From positions 53,376,953 to 53,440,952 of the forward strand of contig CM060189.1 of NCBI GenBank assembly GCA_030549335.1: a stretch of DNA of 64,000 nt, read 5' to 3'. The DNA is from Pontederia crassipes (taxonomy: Eukaryota > Streptophyta > Magnoliopsida > Commelinales > Pontederiaceae). The translations under genes were made by a program, and so were the position numbers. Below the pieces are notes generated by a model. It saw nothing but the letters and a program-made list of their open reading frames with translations, did no database searches and had not been told where the DNA came from. Below are positions 13,234-24,816 of this stretch, in pieces (position 1 is the first letter of the stretch; the number at the start of each line of letters is the position of its first letter).

Positions 13234-13636
13234 CTTTTATTGAGATATAAATTAGTTGGATGATAGTGAATTTAAATTTTTACCTCATTATTTTTAATAG
13301 TTCGGCGGTGAATAAAAAAAAAGAAATAAAAAAAAAGAAAAAGGTAAATTATGTGGCTCGGCTCCTCCTCTGCAACCACTGGCCACCCCATAGGCACTTG
13401 GGCAAGGTGGCTGGCAGCTGTACCCCCCCAGTCCTTAGCTGTCATTTTGTGTCATCTCTCGTTATGTGCCCTCACGAACTATCAACAACCAGGAACCAAC
13501 TATTCCTCTTCCCCTTTAAATGATTAATTAATTAGTTGATCAAATGTCCTCTTTTTCCCTTTTATATCTCAAATCTCAATCAAACAAATATCTTAACCAG
13601 GTCATTAACATTGTCCCAACAATGTCTGAGCCATCG

Positions 13637-14534
13637 TGATCAATGTTATTAAAATCGGACTTGCCATTCAACCGGACGATCAATTGGATCATGATTAGAC
13701 CGATTTGATCCAATCGGGTTCAATCGGATTTTATTAAATTAATATTATCTAAAATAATTATATATAATAAATATTATATAATGCTTATACTTCATAATAA
13801 AATATAATAAACATATATTTAATTAAATATTAATGTTCAAGTTTGAATTTTTATTATTAATATAGTATATTAATTCTTTTATTTTATTCTTCAATACTAT
13901 TTTAGGGTGACAATATATTAATTAATTTTGACATATATCACTCTCATGTTTATTCTTTTCTTTACTTTCATTTTAATATTTTTATTTTTCTATTTCCATT
14001 AATTCCTCTCTCCCCATTAATTCCCATATTTATTTACTTTTTTATAATAAAAAGATATTAAATTTTTTAATATTCATAAAAACTATGAGTCATTATTATT
14101 GATATACTATATTAATTATTTATACTATTTTGTGATGATAATAAATTAAATTAATTTTCCATACATCACACTTACTTCCTTTTATTTTTTTCTTTATTTT
14201 CATTTGAATACTTTCCTTTTAATTTCCATTAATTCATCTCCCACATTGATTTTCCACATTTATTTCCTTTTTTATTTTTACCTATTCTTAATTCAAATAC
14301 TTTCTCATTTTTTACCTTCCTTTCTAACATTTTATTTCCTATTTTTACTTTTCTTTTCTAATTTTTTTTCACTTTAAATGTTGAACCAGGTTTTTCCGGT
14401 TTAGTGGTTGAACCGGTTTTTGCCGGTTCAATTGCAATTCCATTTTTTAAATTAATTTGGACCGAACCAGTTACCGATTCGTGATTGAACCGATTGAACC
14501 GGTCGGACCGGCCCGATTTTAATAACCATGATCA
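13637..14534. mobile_element. TIR element with tgatcaatgttattaaa ends
   Basis: The left end reads tgatcaatgttattaaaatc. The right end read on the other strand is tgatcatggttattaaaatc, and both continue into cgg. Both ends then run into cggtt/accgg-rich sequence, and the interior is AT-rich and non-coding. An element with a similar terminus, gatcaatgttgtcaaa, lies at 54478-55077. The superfamily is not certain. Confidence 0.6.
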
Positions 14535-14923
14535 TGATTCATTATTAGGTAACAACATCACCAAATTTCTTCTTTTTTTTTTTGGGAAAAACACTTATTA
14601 AACTAATATATGTTTGGAAAAGCGCCTATTTATCAAGTAACAAATATTTTTTCGTGATGAAATAATTCAACAATTTATTTGATGTAAGTGAATAGGATAA
14701 TATTCTGAGATTAAAATATATAATTTTATTTTTACGACATCATATCAAGTAATTAAAAAAATTATCTCAACGAAAAAGGGCCAGCTGGGCCCGTACTTTT
14801 TGTTCTCAGGAGGTAGAATGCTGAAAAGAAAGCCGCTACATTTCTTAACGCCATCGCTATCAATGTAACGGAATATGAACACAGCTCCAATCTATTGGGA
14901 GCACGACGGGCCAGCCGTCGGAT

Positions 14924-14929
14924 CACGTG
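14924..14929. promoter_or_regulatory. G-box (CACGTG) upstream of the bZIP gene
   Basis: A palindromic CACGTG lies about 95 bp upstream of the TATA motif of the bZIP gene. It is flanked by ccgtcggat and gaaccgacgg, themselves an inverted pair. CACGTG is the classic plant bZIP/bHLH binding core, so light- or stress-linked control or self-regulation is possible. Function is inferred only from position. Confidence 0.45.
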
Positions 14930-15023
14930 AACCGACGGTTTCGAGCGCATGAGAATCTAACGCCTTCACCTGCTGTTACGTTCTCCAGCATAACGCGAGC
15001 TCCCGTGCTGGCGTTTCGAGGAG

Positions 15024-15030
15024 TTATATA
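15024..15030 (+). promoter_or_regulatory. Probable TATA box of the bZIP gene
   Basis: ttatata sits about 80 bp before a pyrimidine-rich CT leader (15113-15133). That leader is typical of plant 5' untranslated regions. The leader probably contains an intron: gtatga donor after 15239 and an acceptor ending at 15732, three bases before the ATG. Confidence 0.5.
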
Positions 15031-15735
15031 TCGGCACGCTCCTATTTATTTATATCGATTCCCTTCGACAAGTCTCTGCTTCCCCAGTTGATCCTCCAGT
15101 TCCATTCCCTTCCCTCTCTCTCTCTCTCTCTATCTCAGCTCATTCTCCTCCTTCGGGAACCCTAAAAAGGGATATTTTTTAGGGTTCCATCCGGGGGATT
15201 CGAATCGAGGTGTGGAGCAGAGGATTTCATTTGATTGGGTATGATCTGCGTTCCCTATTAAACTGTTACAATCGGGTTCTCTTGTTTCTCTGTTTACATG
15301 TTTTTTTGCCTTCTTCTGTCCTATAATTTATTGTCACTTTTGTTGGAGCGAGTGTTACGTCTGTTGCTGGATAATTATTATCTTTGGCGACAGCGTTGGA
15401 GTTTCAGGTCACTGCTGTTAGAGGAATCTCGATGGCGTCTCTGTGCTGATTGCATGATCTCACGATCTAGATAGTCCATGTGATTTGTTCATATATTAAT
15501 ATGATTAGTTTCTTTATATCTCTTCTTGCTTGAGTTTATTCTCAAATGTTCAATCTTTTCGTCTTCTTTTAGCCTTCTGAATTCGTCTTCTTATGAGATC
15601 TCGTTGTATGGATGCAATGTAGATGAATGCGGGAAGTCAAAGTTGCAGTCCTTAGAATGTGAAAGTTAGCATGCAATGCGACACTAATCTTGATGATTAT
15701 GTTCTCATTTCATCTGGTATACATACAATAAGGTC

Positions 15736-18457
15736 ATGGCGAACATGAAAACTATTTCCAACTCCAGGAACTCAGTGCCCGCTGGAAAGCTAGCACTACC
15801 TCCAAAATGTCCCTTCCCGACCACGACCCCAGCTTGCAACAATTATGGGGCCATAGGTACAAAGGGCTTGCCGAAGCCTAGAGATGGTCAGAAACATCAT
15901 CAGAGAACTAGCTCTGAGGGCTTTCTTATCGACGAACAACCATCATGGCTGGATGATTTGCTTAATGAGCCGGAGACACCTGTGAAAAAAGGAGCTCATC
16001 GTCGCTCTTCCAGCGACTCTTTTGCGTATCTGGAAGGGTCTTGCATCTATTCTAACAACCATGGCTTATCTCAGGTGGAGGAATACAGGCAGAAGAACTT
16101 TCCAATTCCATCTCCTTGGGTTTCACATGAATTTGATCAAATTAGGGATGTAAAGCATGTGCCACATTACCCAGAAGCCAATTCATTCAGACAGCCACAA
16201 CATGGGGTACGGGATATTGCCAAAAATGGGAGCTATACAGGCAATGTCCCGGTGGGAAAGGAGAAGGTTGCTCGTCGAGTGGCATCCTGTGCTTCAACTC
16301 CAACTGATGCACTTACTTCTGACGTTACTGAGATTAAAGAACAACAGGAGTGTAACCAAGACTTAAAGGGCTCAGCTGAACAGAAAGAAGGCTCTCACTC
16401 CAAGAGTCAGAGCTGGACCCAAAACGAGCTAAACAGTAAGCAATCACCATTAAGCTTGTACATTTTGTATGATTTGATTCAATAGATAGTTGCGAAAAAC
16501 AAATAGTGTTATATGGACTCTCCTTATGTAAGAAAGTGGTTTTGCCATTCTGTATGTAGTAAATTTAAAGCTAATTTTCCTTTTAACCTCTTAACAATAT
16601 ACATTGCAACAACAACAACAACAAAGCCTTATCCCACTAGGTGGGGTCGGCTACATGGATCATACGACGCCATTTGGCTCTATTAGTAACCAAACCTTTC
16701 GGTATATTATTCACCAACAGATCTTGCTCTATTAGTTCGCCAAGTGTCCGCCTTGGCCTCCCTCTCCCTCTTTTAATCGGACTCCAGATTATTTGATCTA
16801 CTCTTTTTACTGACGCATCTAATGGTCTTCTCTGAACATGACCAAACCATCTCAAACGATTCTCTATCATTTTCTCACTAATAGGAGCCACTCCGACTCG
16901 TTCACGTATATGGTCATTCCTAATCTTATCTAATCTTGTATGACCACACATTCATCTCAACATCCTCATTTCGGCTACCCTCACTTTACGTTCATGTTGT
17001 CCTTTCATAGCCCAACATTCACTACCATATAACACGTACTTTTTTATCACAAAGAACTCCAGTGGCTTTCCTCCACTTATACCAACCAACTTGAATTCTA
17101 TGATTAACATCGTCATCAATCTCACCATATTGTCTTACAATTGATCCTAAATATTTAAATTTGTCACTTGAGGAATTATATCCTCCTCTAGTCTAACTTT
17201 CAAATCGTCTCTAAGTTGTTTATTTGTGAAATTGCTATGCTTAACAATATACATTGCAAACTCAAAGAAAATACTATCAATAATCTGTGAAACTTTTTAA
17301 TGCCAATATCAACATAACTGAGCTTTGAAATGTACCGTCTGCTTTCATTGTTAGTGAGACTTTGATCTTACAACAACAACAACAAAGTCTTATCCCACTA
17401 GGTGGGGTCGGCTACATGGATCATACGACGCCATTCCATTCGTTGATCCATGTTCATGCGATTCGACAGGATTTTACGCTGGCTGTCGGGGCCTAACACA
17501 ACCCTCCTCCTTTATCCGGGCTTGGGACCGAGACTTTGATCTTACACTAGTGAAATATGTTAAATGGTAAAGGATTGATGTTTCCAAATTCTGTTCCTCC
17601 ATCTTTAAAGCATATTATTTTGGCAGGCAATTTGCTCAACGCTCCCGGGTTCGCAAACTCCAGTATATTGCTGAGCTTGAGAGAAATGTTCAAGCCCTAC
17701 AGGTGAGACATTGTGGTACTTTTGGCTTACAAATTTTTTAAGTTTGAAAGCGATCTGTTAAAAAAAAATCTCTAAATCTCCTGACAGTCATATATTGCTC
17801 CATTTTCTTTACTTTACAGACAGAAGGATTAGGATTTTCAGCCGAACTTGAATTCCTTGATCAGCAAAATCTTATCCTGAGCTTGGAAAATAAAGCCTTG
17901 AAGCAACGACTTGATAGTCTGACTCAGGAGCAACTTATCAAACGCCGTGAGCATATACACTTGTCTAGTTTCACTCTGTTCAACTTACTTCATTTGTCTT
18001 GTTTCATATCAGGAAAAAATACAACAATTTAAGTATGTCAATAAGTCTGGATTTATTTTTTTGAGACGATATTTATGATGTTGGAATGTCATGATACCAG
18101 TGTTTTTTAGTTGATGCTATTGATTCTAAAAAAATGATGCTCTTTGTGTTGTAACGGTTTCTTTTTCCAATTCCTTTGTGAACAGACTCTCAGTATTTGC
18201 TTTTGTGTCATCTGAAAGTATGGATTCAGTTATGCTAACTTTTCATCCTGTATAATGCAGTCCAGCAGGAGATGTTAGAACGAGAAATAGTTCGTCTTCG
18301 TGCCTTGTATCAGCAGCAGCAACAACAATCATATGTCACTCCTAACCATGGTCGCAGTAGCAGTAGAGACCTTGATTCGCAGTTTGCCAACCTCTCTTTG
18401 AAGCACAAAGACCCAAATTCTTTGACAGATTCAGTCGACAGTTCAATTCATATCTGA
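15736..18457 (+). CDS. Group E bZIP transcription factor (AtbZIP34/61-like), with a frameshift
   Basis: Nuclear leucine-zipper factor of the AtbZIP34/bZIP61 type; these group E proteins act in pollen and lipid-related regulation in Arabidopsis. Exons: 15736-16435, 17627-17702, 17820-17946 and 18261-18457. Exon 1 holds the family N-terminus ([20 protein letters not shown] and a Ser-rich [11 protein letters not shown] block). The basic region spans the first intron as KRAKQ then [20 protein letters not shown]. The zipper follows in exons 3-4 and the C-terminus is a Q-rich run then [12 protein letters not shown]. Exons 2-4 splice in phase. Exon 1 is 700 nt, one base short of what its phase-2 donor needs: the N-terminal frame and the DPKRAK frame disagree. 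The shift lies around 16395-16415, so as written the bZIP domain is out of frame. This is either a real disabling deletion or a sequence error. Intron 1 holds two retroposon insertions. Confidence 0.85.
16610..17239 (-). mobile_element. 5'-truncated RTE-type LINE fragment in bZIP intron 1
   Basis: The fragment is flanked by a perfect 20-bp duplication, cttaacaatatacattgcaa, at 16590-16609 and 17240-17259. Read on the minus strand it ends in a (TTG)n tail, as RTE LINEs do. It encodes the C-terminus of an RTE reverse transcriptase, including [20 protein letters not shown] and [12 protein letters not shown] (frame 16637-16951). An in-frame TGA stands just upstream, where the family has tryptophan. 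About 0.2 kb of further upstream coding sequence is present, and the rest was lost at insertion. It is inactive and antisense to its host gene. Confidence 0.93.
17372..17529 (-). mobile_element. SINE-like element sharing the RTE tail
   Basis: 158 bp flanked by gagactttgatcttaca at 17355-17371 and 17530-17546 (17-bp perfect duplication). The tail, from (ACA)n through ccttatcccactaggtgggg to tcatacgacgccatt, matches the RTE fragment 0.75 kb upstream. The body then diverges (cgttgatccatgttcatgcg, ggcctaacacaaccctcc, tttatccgggcttgggacc). Tail sharing lets a SINE use the LINE's enzyme; Au-type plant SINEs are known for it. I cannot see a complete tRNA-like promoter, so it may be 5'-truncated. Confidence 0.85.
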
Positions 18458-19434
18458 AATTTATATTTCCTTTGCCCGCATGAGATAAGATAACATGATG
18501 CTCCACTTCCTTGCGCCACCATCATTTGGTGGCCTTCGGTCTGCATACTTAATTGGAGTTGAAATGGACTTGGACTCATCTGAATAACATCAGAAAGGGC
18601 TAACAACCTCAAGATGTTCAAATTTGTTTCGTTTTTCATTGTTTTGTTATCTGCACCTGGCGGTCATCTTCAGCTCATTGCTACTAGTGATGCTCGACCA
18701 GTCGGTGGTGTTAGGTTGTTTGTCCCTATGCTTTTGCCTCAACTCTGTATCCTTACGAGTCCTCATTCTTAACTACCACTAGCCATTTTCCATAGCTTGT
18801 TCTTAGCTCATGTATCCAGCTCTGATTATTTTCACCAAAGCTCTCCACAAAGGAAATGTACTACATGTGCAGGCAGAGGCTGAAGGAGGACACTTCCAGC
18901 CTTTTTCTATCTTTTCTCTCTGTATTTTACAATGTTATTTGAGCAATTGAACCAGTGATGTTTCTCATACTGTGGAGAACTGCTCAATAATGTACCGTTT
19001 TTTTATTTACATGAAGCAATAAGTTTGGTAGAAGTTCTTTAGCATGTGTTGTTGCTTTTGGCACCCATTAGATCACAACTCGTGCAAAGATAGTTTCGTT
19101 CATATGCTTTTGATGACCATATGGACTTTGATGTAATGAATAATATTCCTGGAATAAATGATAAATCATGAAGCAAGATCCATATTTTGTACCTAACTGG
19201 CAAGAGAATTGTTAATGGAGTATTATTCCTTTTGCAAGGTCAATTCCATTGTGTCAAGATATCTTGGTCCTTGGACTTTCTGCTCATTATTAGGTTAATG
19301 CTTCTCAGAGATTCCCTTGGATATCTTATTTTTTTGGATCTCATTTCAGATTTTCTACATCCATCTTTAAAGTGCACAATGAGAAGTCATATGGAACATG
19401 CGTGGTTGATTTTTGGATGAATTTAATGACGAAA
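18458..19434. other. 3' untranslated region and downstream flank of the bZIP gene
   Basis: After the stop at 18455-18457 the sequence is non-coding and moderately T-rich. Poly(A)-signal-like aataat and gaataa motifs occur near 18985 and 19137. The 77-codon frame at 19187-19420 has no recognisable features. Confidence 0.4.
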
Positions 19435-20022
19435 AAATTACACTAAATATCTTCTAATTTTGATGTTTGCTCTCTAATTTTATTTTGTAATACGAATGCT
19501 TTTTATTTTTTAATTCGTTTAATCAGATGCTCTCGTTACTTACAATCGACGGTTGGTTACAGGGTTGACATGGTACTGACTCTCTCCTCTCTACATTTAA
19601 CATTACAGTGACATGACAATATTAAAAAAATAAAAAATGCCACATCACGCAAACATTGGAGCCCTCGCCGGGTGAAAGGGGGAGCTCCCCCCACTCCCGC
19701 GAGCTTGTGGGGGGTGACCCAACGCACTGGCCCCCCCTCATGCGAAGGCTTCTGCCGGTTGCATGACGTGACATTTTTTGTATTTTTTAATTATTTTTTT
19801 AATATTGCCACGTCAATACAATGTTAATCTGGAGAGAAGAGAGTTAACGTCACGTCAGTCTCGTGACCGGTGTCACGTCAGCTTTGTGATCAGAAAATGC
19901 CAATTGTAAGTAAGGAGGACATCGAGTGAAACGAGTTAAAAGATGAAGGACATTCATATTACAAAGTGAAATTGAAGGACATCGCTGAGCAAACATAAAA
20001 GTTGGATAAATAAGATTACTCA
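19435..20022. mobile_element. Foldback-type element with GC-rich core
   Basis: The left end contains attttgatgtttgctc and then ttgtaatacgaatg. The right end read in reverse gives actttatgtttgctc-like sequence followed by tttgtaatatgaatgtcctt. The inverted arms extend about 180 bp, through cgtttaatcagatg/cgtttcactcgatg and cttacttacaat. The core (19660-19770) is GC-rich with ggggggtgaccc and gagctcccccc. The plan equals the 12036-12708 element. No clear target duplication was found. Confidence 0.7.
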
Positions 20023-20838
20023 AATAGACAATTTCTGTGTAGTGCCAGAAAACTGAAATTTAAACTAGAAAACATATATTAAACAAGTGGAACGGGTAGA
20101 AAAAAAACTTCGGGATGTACATCCAACCTAACAAACAGATTCGATCCACTCGTTCTTAAAATGAGAACCATAATTATTCGAATTTTACGTAATAATTAAT
20201 TAATAAATTAGTTCGAAGAGTGAAATAATTGATCTCATGGTATTTGGATATGGTTGATCCGATGGATTAATTTTAAAGGCGTTTGAATAAAATATAAAAA
20301 TTGCAGATACAAATATAATTTAATTAATTAATAAATATTGAATATAAAATATTTTTCGTTAAAAAATATTAAAAATATATTATTTAAATATAATAAATTA
20401 TATTCAACAAAATATTGATTTTTTGTTCGAAATAACAAATAATAAGTAATATCACATAAATCCTTTTATATAAATATTTATATTTTAAAATATAATATTT
20501 TGTGTGAGAAAAGTAAGAGTGAGAAAATTCTAAAAGAAAAAATAAGTTTGAAAAAAAACGTCACAAAAAAAAAGGTTGAAAAACTAAAAAAAACCTAATC
20601 TGAATAATGGCCATGGGAATAGTGTCACCTGGCTGCTATTCCAACCTTGAATTTTAACACTAATTTCGTGAGACTTCACGTCACTTCACGGAGTCGATTG
20701 GAACCAATTGGTTCCATCAGTTCAATTAAATTTCAACGGTCAGTGAAAAAATTTGACGAGGTCCTATCGACTCAAGTGGGTATGAATGTCCTCCTGTGTT
20801 ATCTCTATCCGTCTGATTCAAAATGAATAAGAGATCAA

Positions 20839-21333
20839 GTTTTTTTTTAAAAAAAACTAAATTTCATTCGTTTAAGTCATTCCAATAGAGTCAGAGTATA
20901 AAAATTGAGCAAGACACAAAGATGATCTGCCCAGCAAAAAATTATCGCAATGATTCGTACGACCAAAATAAGCAAGATAGTCAACTGCCCGGTTATCATG
21001 ACGGGTGCGATAAGATACATTATTAGGATGAATAGCCGTGATGACCTCTTTGATATCAACGATGGTTCCCCTTAATCTCCAAGGGCAGGAACACTTGTTG
21101 TTTATGATGCGCCCAAGCGACTCGAAATCAAAGTAGATTTGAACGTGTGAGAGTCCATTATCCATGCATTTACGTAGTCCAATTAGCATAGCACGGGCTT
21201 CAATCTCGAGCACGAAATTGACGAGCATGACACCTGTTCCTACAAAAATAAAAGAGCCATCGTGAGAGATAGTTAAGTATCCTATACCCCTACTCCAGCC
21301 GACCCTAATGAAATTAAAAAAGGTTATGCGCAA
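20839..21333 (-). pseudogene. RNase H domain fragment of a LINE (L1-like) element
   Basis: A 153-codon minus-strand frame (20872-21333) matches the plant RVT_3-type RNase H fold found at the C-terminus of L1-like LINEs. It has a strand with SHDGSFIFVG, the helix EIEARAMLIGLRKC, then IYFDFESLGRIIN (aspartate), then SYRTRHDNRAVDYLAYFG (the histidine-asparagine-aspartate motif). The start is cut off and no reverse transcriptase lies upstream. The T-run at 20840-20850 on the plus strand would be the element's poly(A) tail. A stand-alone RNase H-like gene is possible but less likely. Confidence 0.72.
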
Positions 21334-21339
21334 TTAAAA

Positions 21340-24300
21340 AAAGTTATGTGCAATTAAAAAAGGTTCCAAAGAATCGATAAGGATTGTGATATAGTGGTAA
21401 TCTACATTCTTTTTTACTTAAATAAAATTTCGACTTCAAATTTTTTGAATGAAAAAAATTTGTTGAGATCATTTATCACTATCCCATATATGATGTGCAA
21501 TGATCTTATCAAATCAATTGAGTTCGATACTGAACAAGTTTTTAACTCATAAATCGTGCACATAATTATTCTCAATCATGCGAATTGAATCGTTCTTAAG
21601 TGCCTGACTAGCTAAAAAAATTTCCTAAAGAAATAATCAATAATTCAATCATTGGAACGGAAGAAGGAGCATTTCTCCCCCCTCTCGTTCTCTCCCTTTT
21701 TTTCATTTTTTTGCCAACACGATCGATGCCCTCTTCATGATTTATACTCGAATATCTCGACACAGCTGGCCCTTCCTTCGACTCCGCTTTCTTCCAATGT
21801 CATCACCAATTCACTTCTCCACTCGACATCTGCCTCAATCCTTGTCACCTCACTGCTCCTACTCATTGTTGTCCAGGATCGACTGATTTTTTATTCTTTT
21901 TCACAAGAGCTCTTTCTATCTTTGGTTCAGAATCAAACCTAATTTTTTTATAGAAATAAGAAAGCCCTCTTTAGTGTTTTTTTATTTACATTTGTTGTTG
22001 TACTTTTCCTCCTTTTTCATTGCCTTTTAATTTTAATTTTTCCGCCTTTCATTTTAACCCTATTTCTGGATTTCTGAAAGTATTCCTTGCCCATTTGTAT
22101 CCATCAAGTTGAAGAGTAAAACAAATAGTTATTTTTAAATTTTTATTTCAATTGTGCTAATAATGTTATATATCTTAGTGAGGGAATACAAGCGCTCTTT
22201 GCACAATTGAAATTATTATTTTCATAACAATGATATAATTATTAGAGGTTAAGTGCATGCAACCAATATTAAATATTAGATGTATGTACAATTAATATAT
22301 AACTAATAAATCAGGTATGATTAAATCCTAATTTGTTAAATTTAATCTCAACAATATAACCATCATTCTACTGTTTAAATTCATTAGATGCATATTGGTT
22401 ATACAACTTTTATTTGCATATTTCTTAAACTCTAATTATTATTGATATTTTACATATGTAAAACATACTAATGAAATAATGATATTAAGTATGATAACAC
22501 ACATTTAAATGTTTGAAATATTTAAAAAACATTTAAAATCTTTTTATTATGTAGTCTCATTTAAATTTGTAAAAAAATACATTGAATATATTTAATATAA
22601 AATGCTATTGATTTAGCTCATCTCTTTTCATCGTACTTTTGCACATCTATCCCACATTATTCTTTCTTATTTAATCATGTATTAGAAATATATATAACTT
22701 TTAAAAATAAAATTTTAACTAAAAAGCTAAACAATATATCTTCTCGGCTATGACAATCATACTCAAACTAATAAGCTCTCCAATTTTTCTTTAAACTAAT
22801 GACCTTCAAAATTGTGACATATCCTAGTCCTAATGACGCAATCACCATTTTTGAGATATCCTAATTTCAATAGTTTTAATATACATTAATAAGTGTTTGC
22901 ATTAATAATTATAAAAAGAGGTTAATGATACATATACATTTCTCTCTTATAAGAATGTATGTATAACTTTACATTATATATAGGATACAAATATAGATAT
23001 TAATATGAAATTTGATCTTTAAAAAATAGCATATTTTAATTAAAAATTTATTTTTTAAATAAAAAACCTTTTGCAATATATAAAAAATGTTATGGAATAT
23101 GAAAAGTTAAATGTCATGAATAACATATAACTTTAATGTTGTTTGTATTTACTATCATCACTAATACTAATACTAATTTGTTAATATTTTATTATAAAAA
23201 AACTCAAAGATTCTACAAAGAAAGAAAGAAGGAATGGTGAAAGAAGAGAGATCCTCATTATAATTATAAACTTGCAAGACATGGATATAGATATATATTA
23301 ATTGGTGTATTTTTAAAAGAAAAATAATTAAAATAAAAATATTAAATAATTTAAAATGCCTTAATAAATGTAAGGTGTGCCTTAAATGAAATAATAAATT
23401 AAATAGAATGTCACTGTAGTATGGCATCTAAAAGTTTAATGTCTTCATGATGCCATTAAAACAAATTAAAATAAGAGTTATATCACAAAAATCAAAATAA
23501 ATTGAATAATTTTTTTATAATTAAAAGAAAATAAAAAATATATAGAAAGAATGGTAGGATGAGAGAGCTACAAAATTAATTATAAAAATGTACACATAAT
23601 TTTATATTATATTTAGAATATCGATTTGATATTGGGATAGATATAGATATAGATAATATTAATATGAATTTGATTTTTACAAATTATCATATTTTAATTA
23701 TAATTTATTTTAATAAAAGGTACCTTTTGCAACATATAAAATTGTTATGAAATATGAAAAGTGAAATGTTATGAATCACATATAATTTTATTGTACATTA
23801 ATAAGTCTTTGCATTTATTATGACCACCAAATACTAATACTAATTTGTTAATATTTTATTATAAAAAAGTTAAAAAATTCTAAAAAAGAAGGAATGGTGA
23901 AAGAAGATGACTCTCATCATGATTACAAAATTATCATGAACATGACTTTATATTATCTATAGAATATAAATATAGATATAAATTCTGAATATAATTATCT
24001 TTTCTTCTATCATATCGAACCCTATGGCAGAAATGAGCAGTTGAATTGCTGGTTTTGAATCAATCACCCCAACTTATTCTTTTGAATGGCAATCATGAAT
24101 TTGGATCATGCCCGACTTATTCTTTTAGACTCTGGATAGTAAAAGTGTTTTTTTTTTATTTTAATAGGATTACAATAGACATCAACAAAACAATAAAGGA
24201 GAGGATGCCATGAATAAACATGTGCTTCAGATTCATGGATTCCACTCCATGAAAATATTTGTATGGTGATTAAACATGAAACCACAAAATAAATACATAA

Positions 24301-24810
24301 TGCCAAATGCATCATTAAACCAGACAACTGAATCAAGTTTTTAGCATTAAATGTCATTAGAGTTTCAAATGATTCAATTGTAAAGGTGTCAAACAACACT
24401 GGGTAACCTATGAGCTTGAGGGATGGGGCCTCAGTGTTGATGGTAAAAGTATCCATTTATTCCACCGCCGGTCTTCCCTTTGAGAGGCCTCATAATTTCA
24501 TATAGCCATTCTAAGACTATTTTATCATCCTTGATTGCATGCTGTGAAACCTAAGAATAAACATAAATGTAATGTGGATACTAGAAATTCTTTTGCATTG
24601 AGTGCTGAATACCATCATGTTGTCCTTTTAACACAACCCAAAACCAACAAGTATAGTAAGATACTAGCACGATAAGATCATTAGACATAATTTAGATTTA
24701 TGTTAAACCCTTGAAAATTTATTTCACTGACACAAATCATTAAGCTTGTGATCTTCTTAGGCTGCGTTTGACGTAGTAGAAGAGAAAAACATAAAATGAA
24801 GTTTTTGATC
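21340..24810. other. AT-rich intergenic DNA with dispersed duplications
   Basis: No supported gene. Two diverged direct copies of about 0.3 kb lie at 22970-23260 and 23597-23925. Each contains ccttttgcaa, a gaatatgaaaagt phrase, tactaatttgttaatatttt and gaaggaatggtgaaagaaga. A short third piece follows near 23945. The minus-strand frame at 24106-24456 has a run faintly like F-box/LRR proteins (APSLKLIGYP, DTFTIESFETLM) but is too short and isolated to call. Confidence 0.5.
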
Positions 24811-24816
24811 TTCTTA

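Noticed and set aside
21652-21942. 96-codon plus frame, Ser/Leu/Phe-rich
   Set aside because: The composition is that of pyrimidine-rich DNA. No conserved motif.
24106-24456. 116-codon minus frame with a faint F-box/LRR-like stretch
   Set aside because: The similarity is a short run only. There is no F-box, no neighbouring exon and no splice context.
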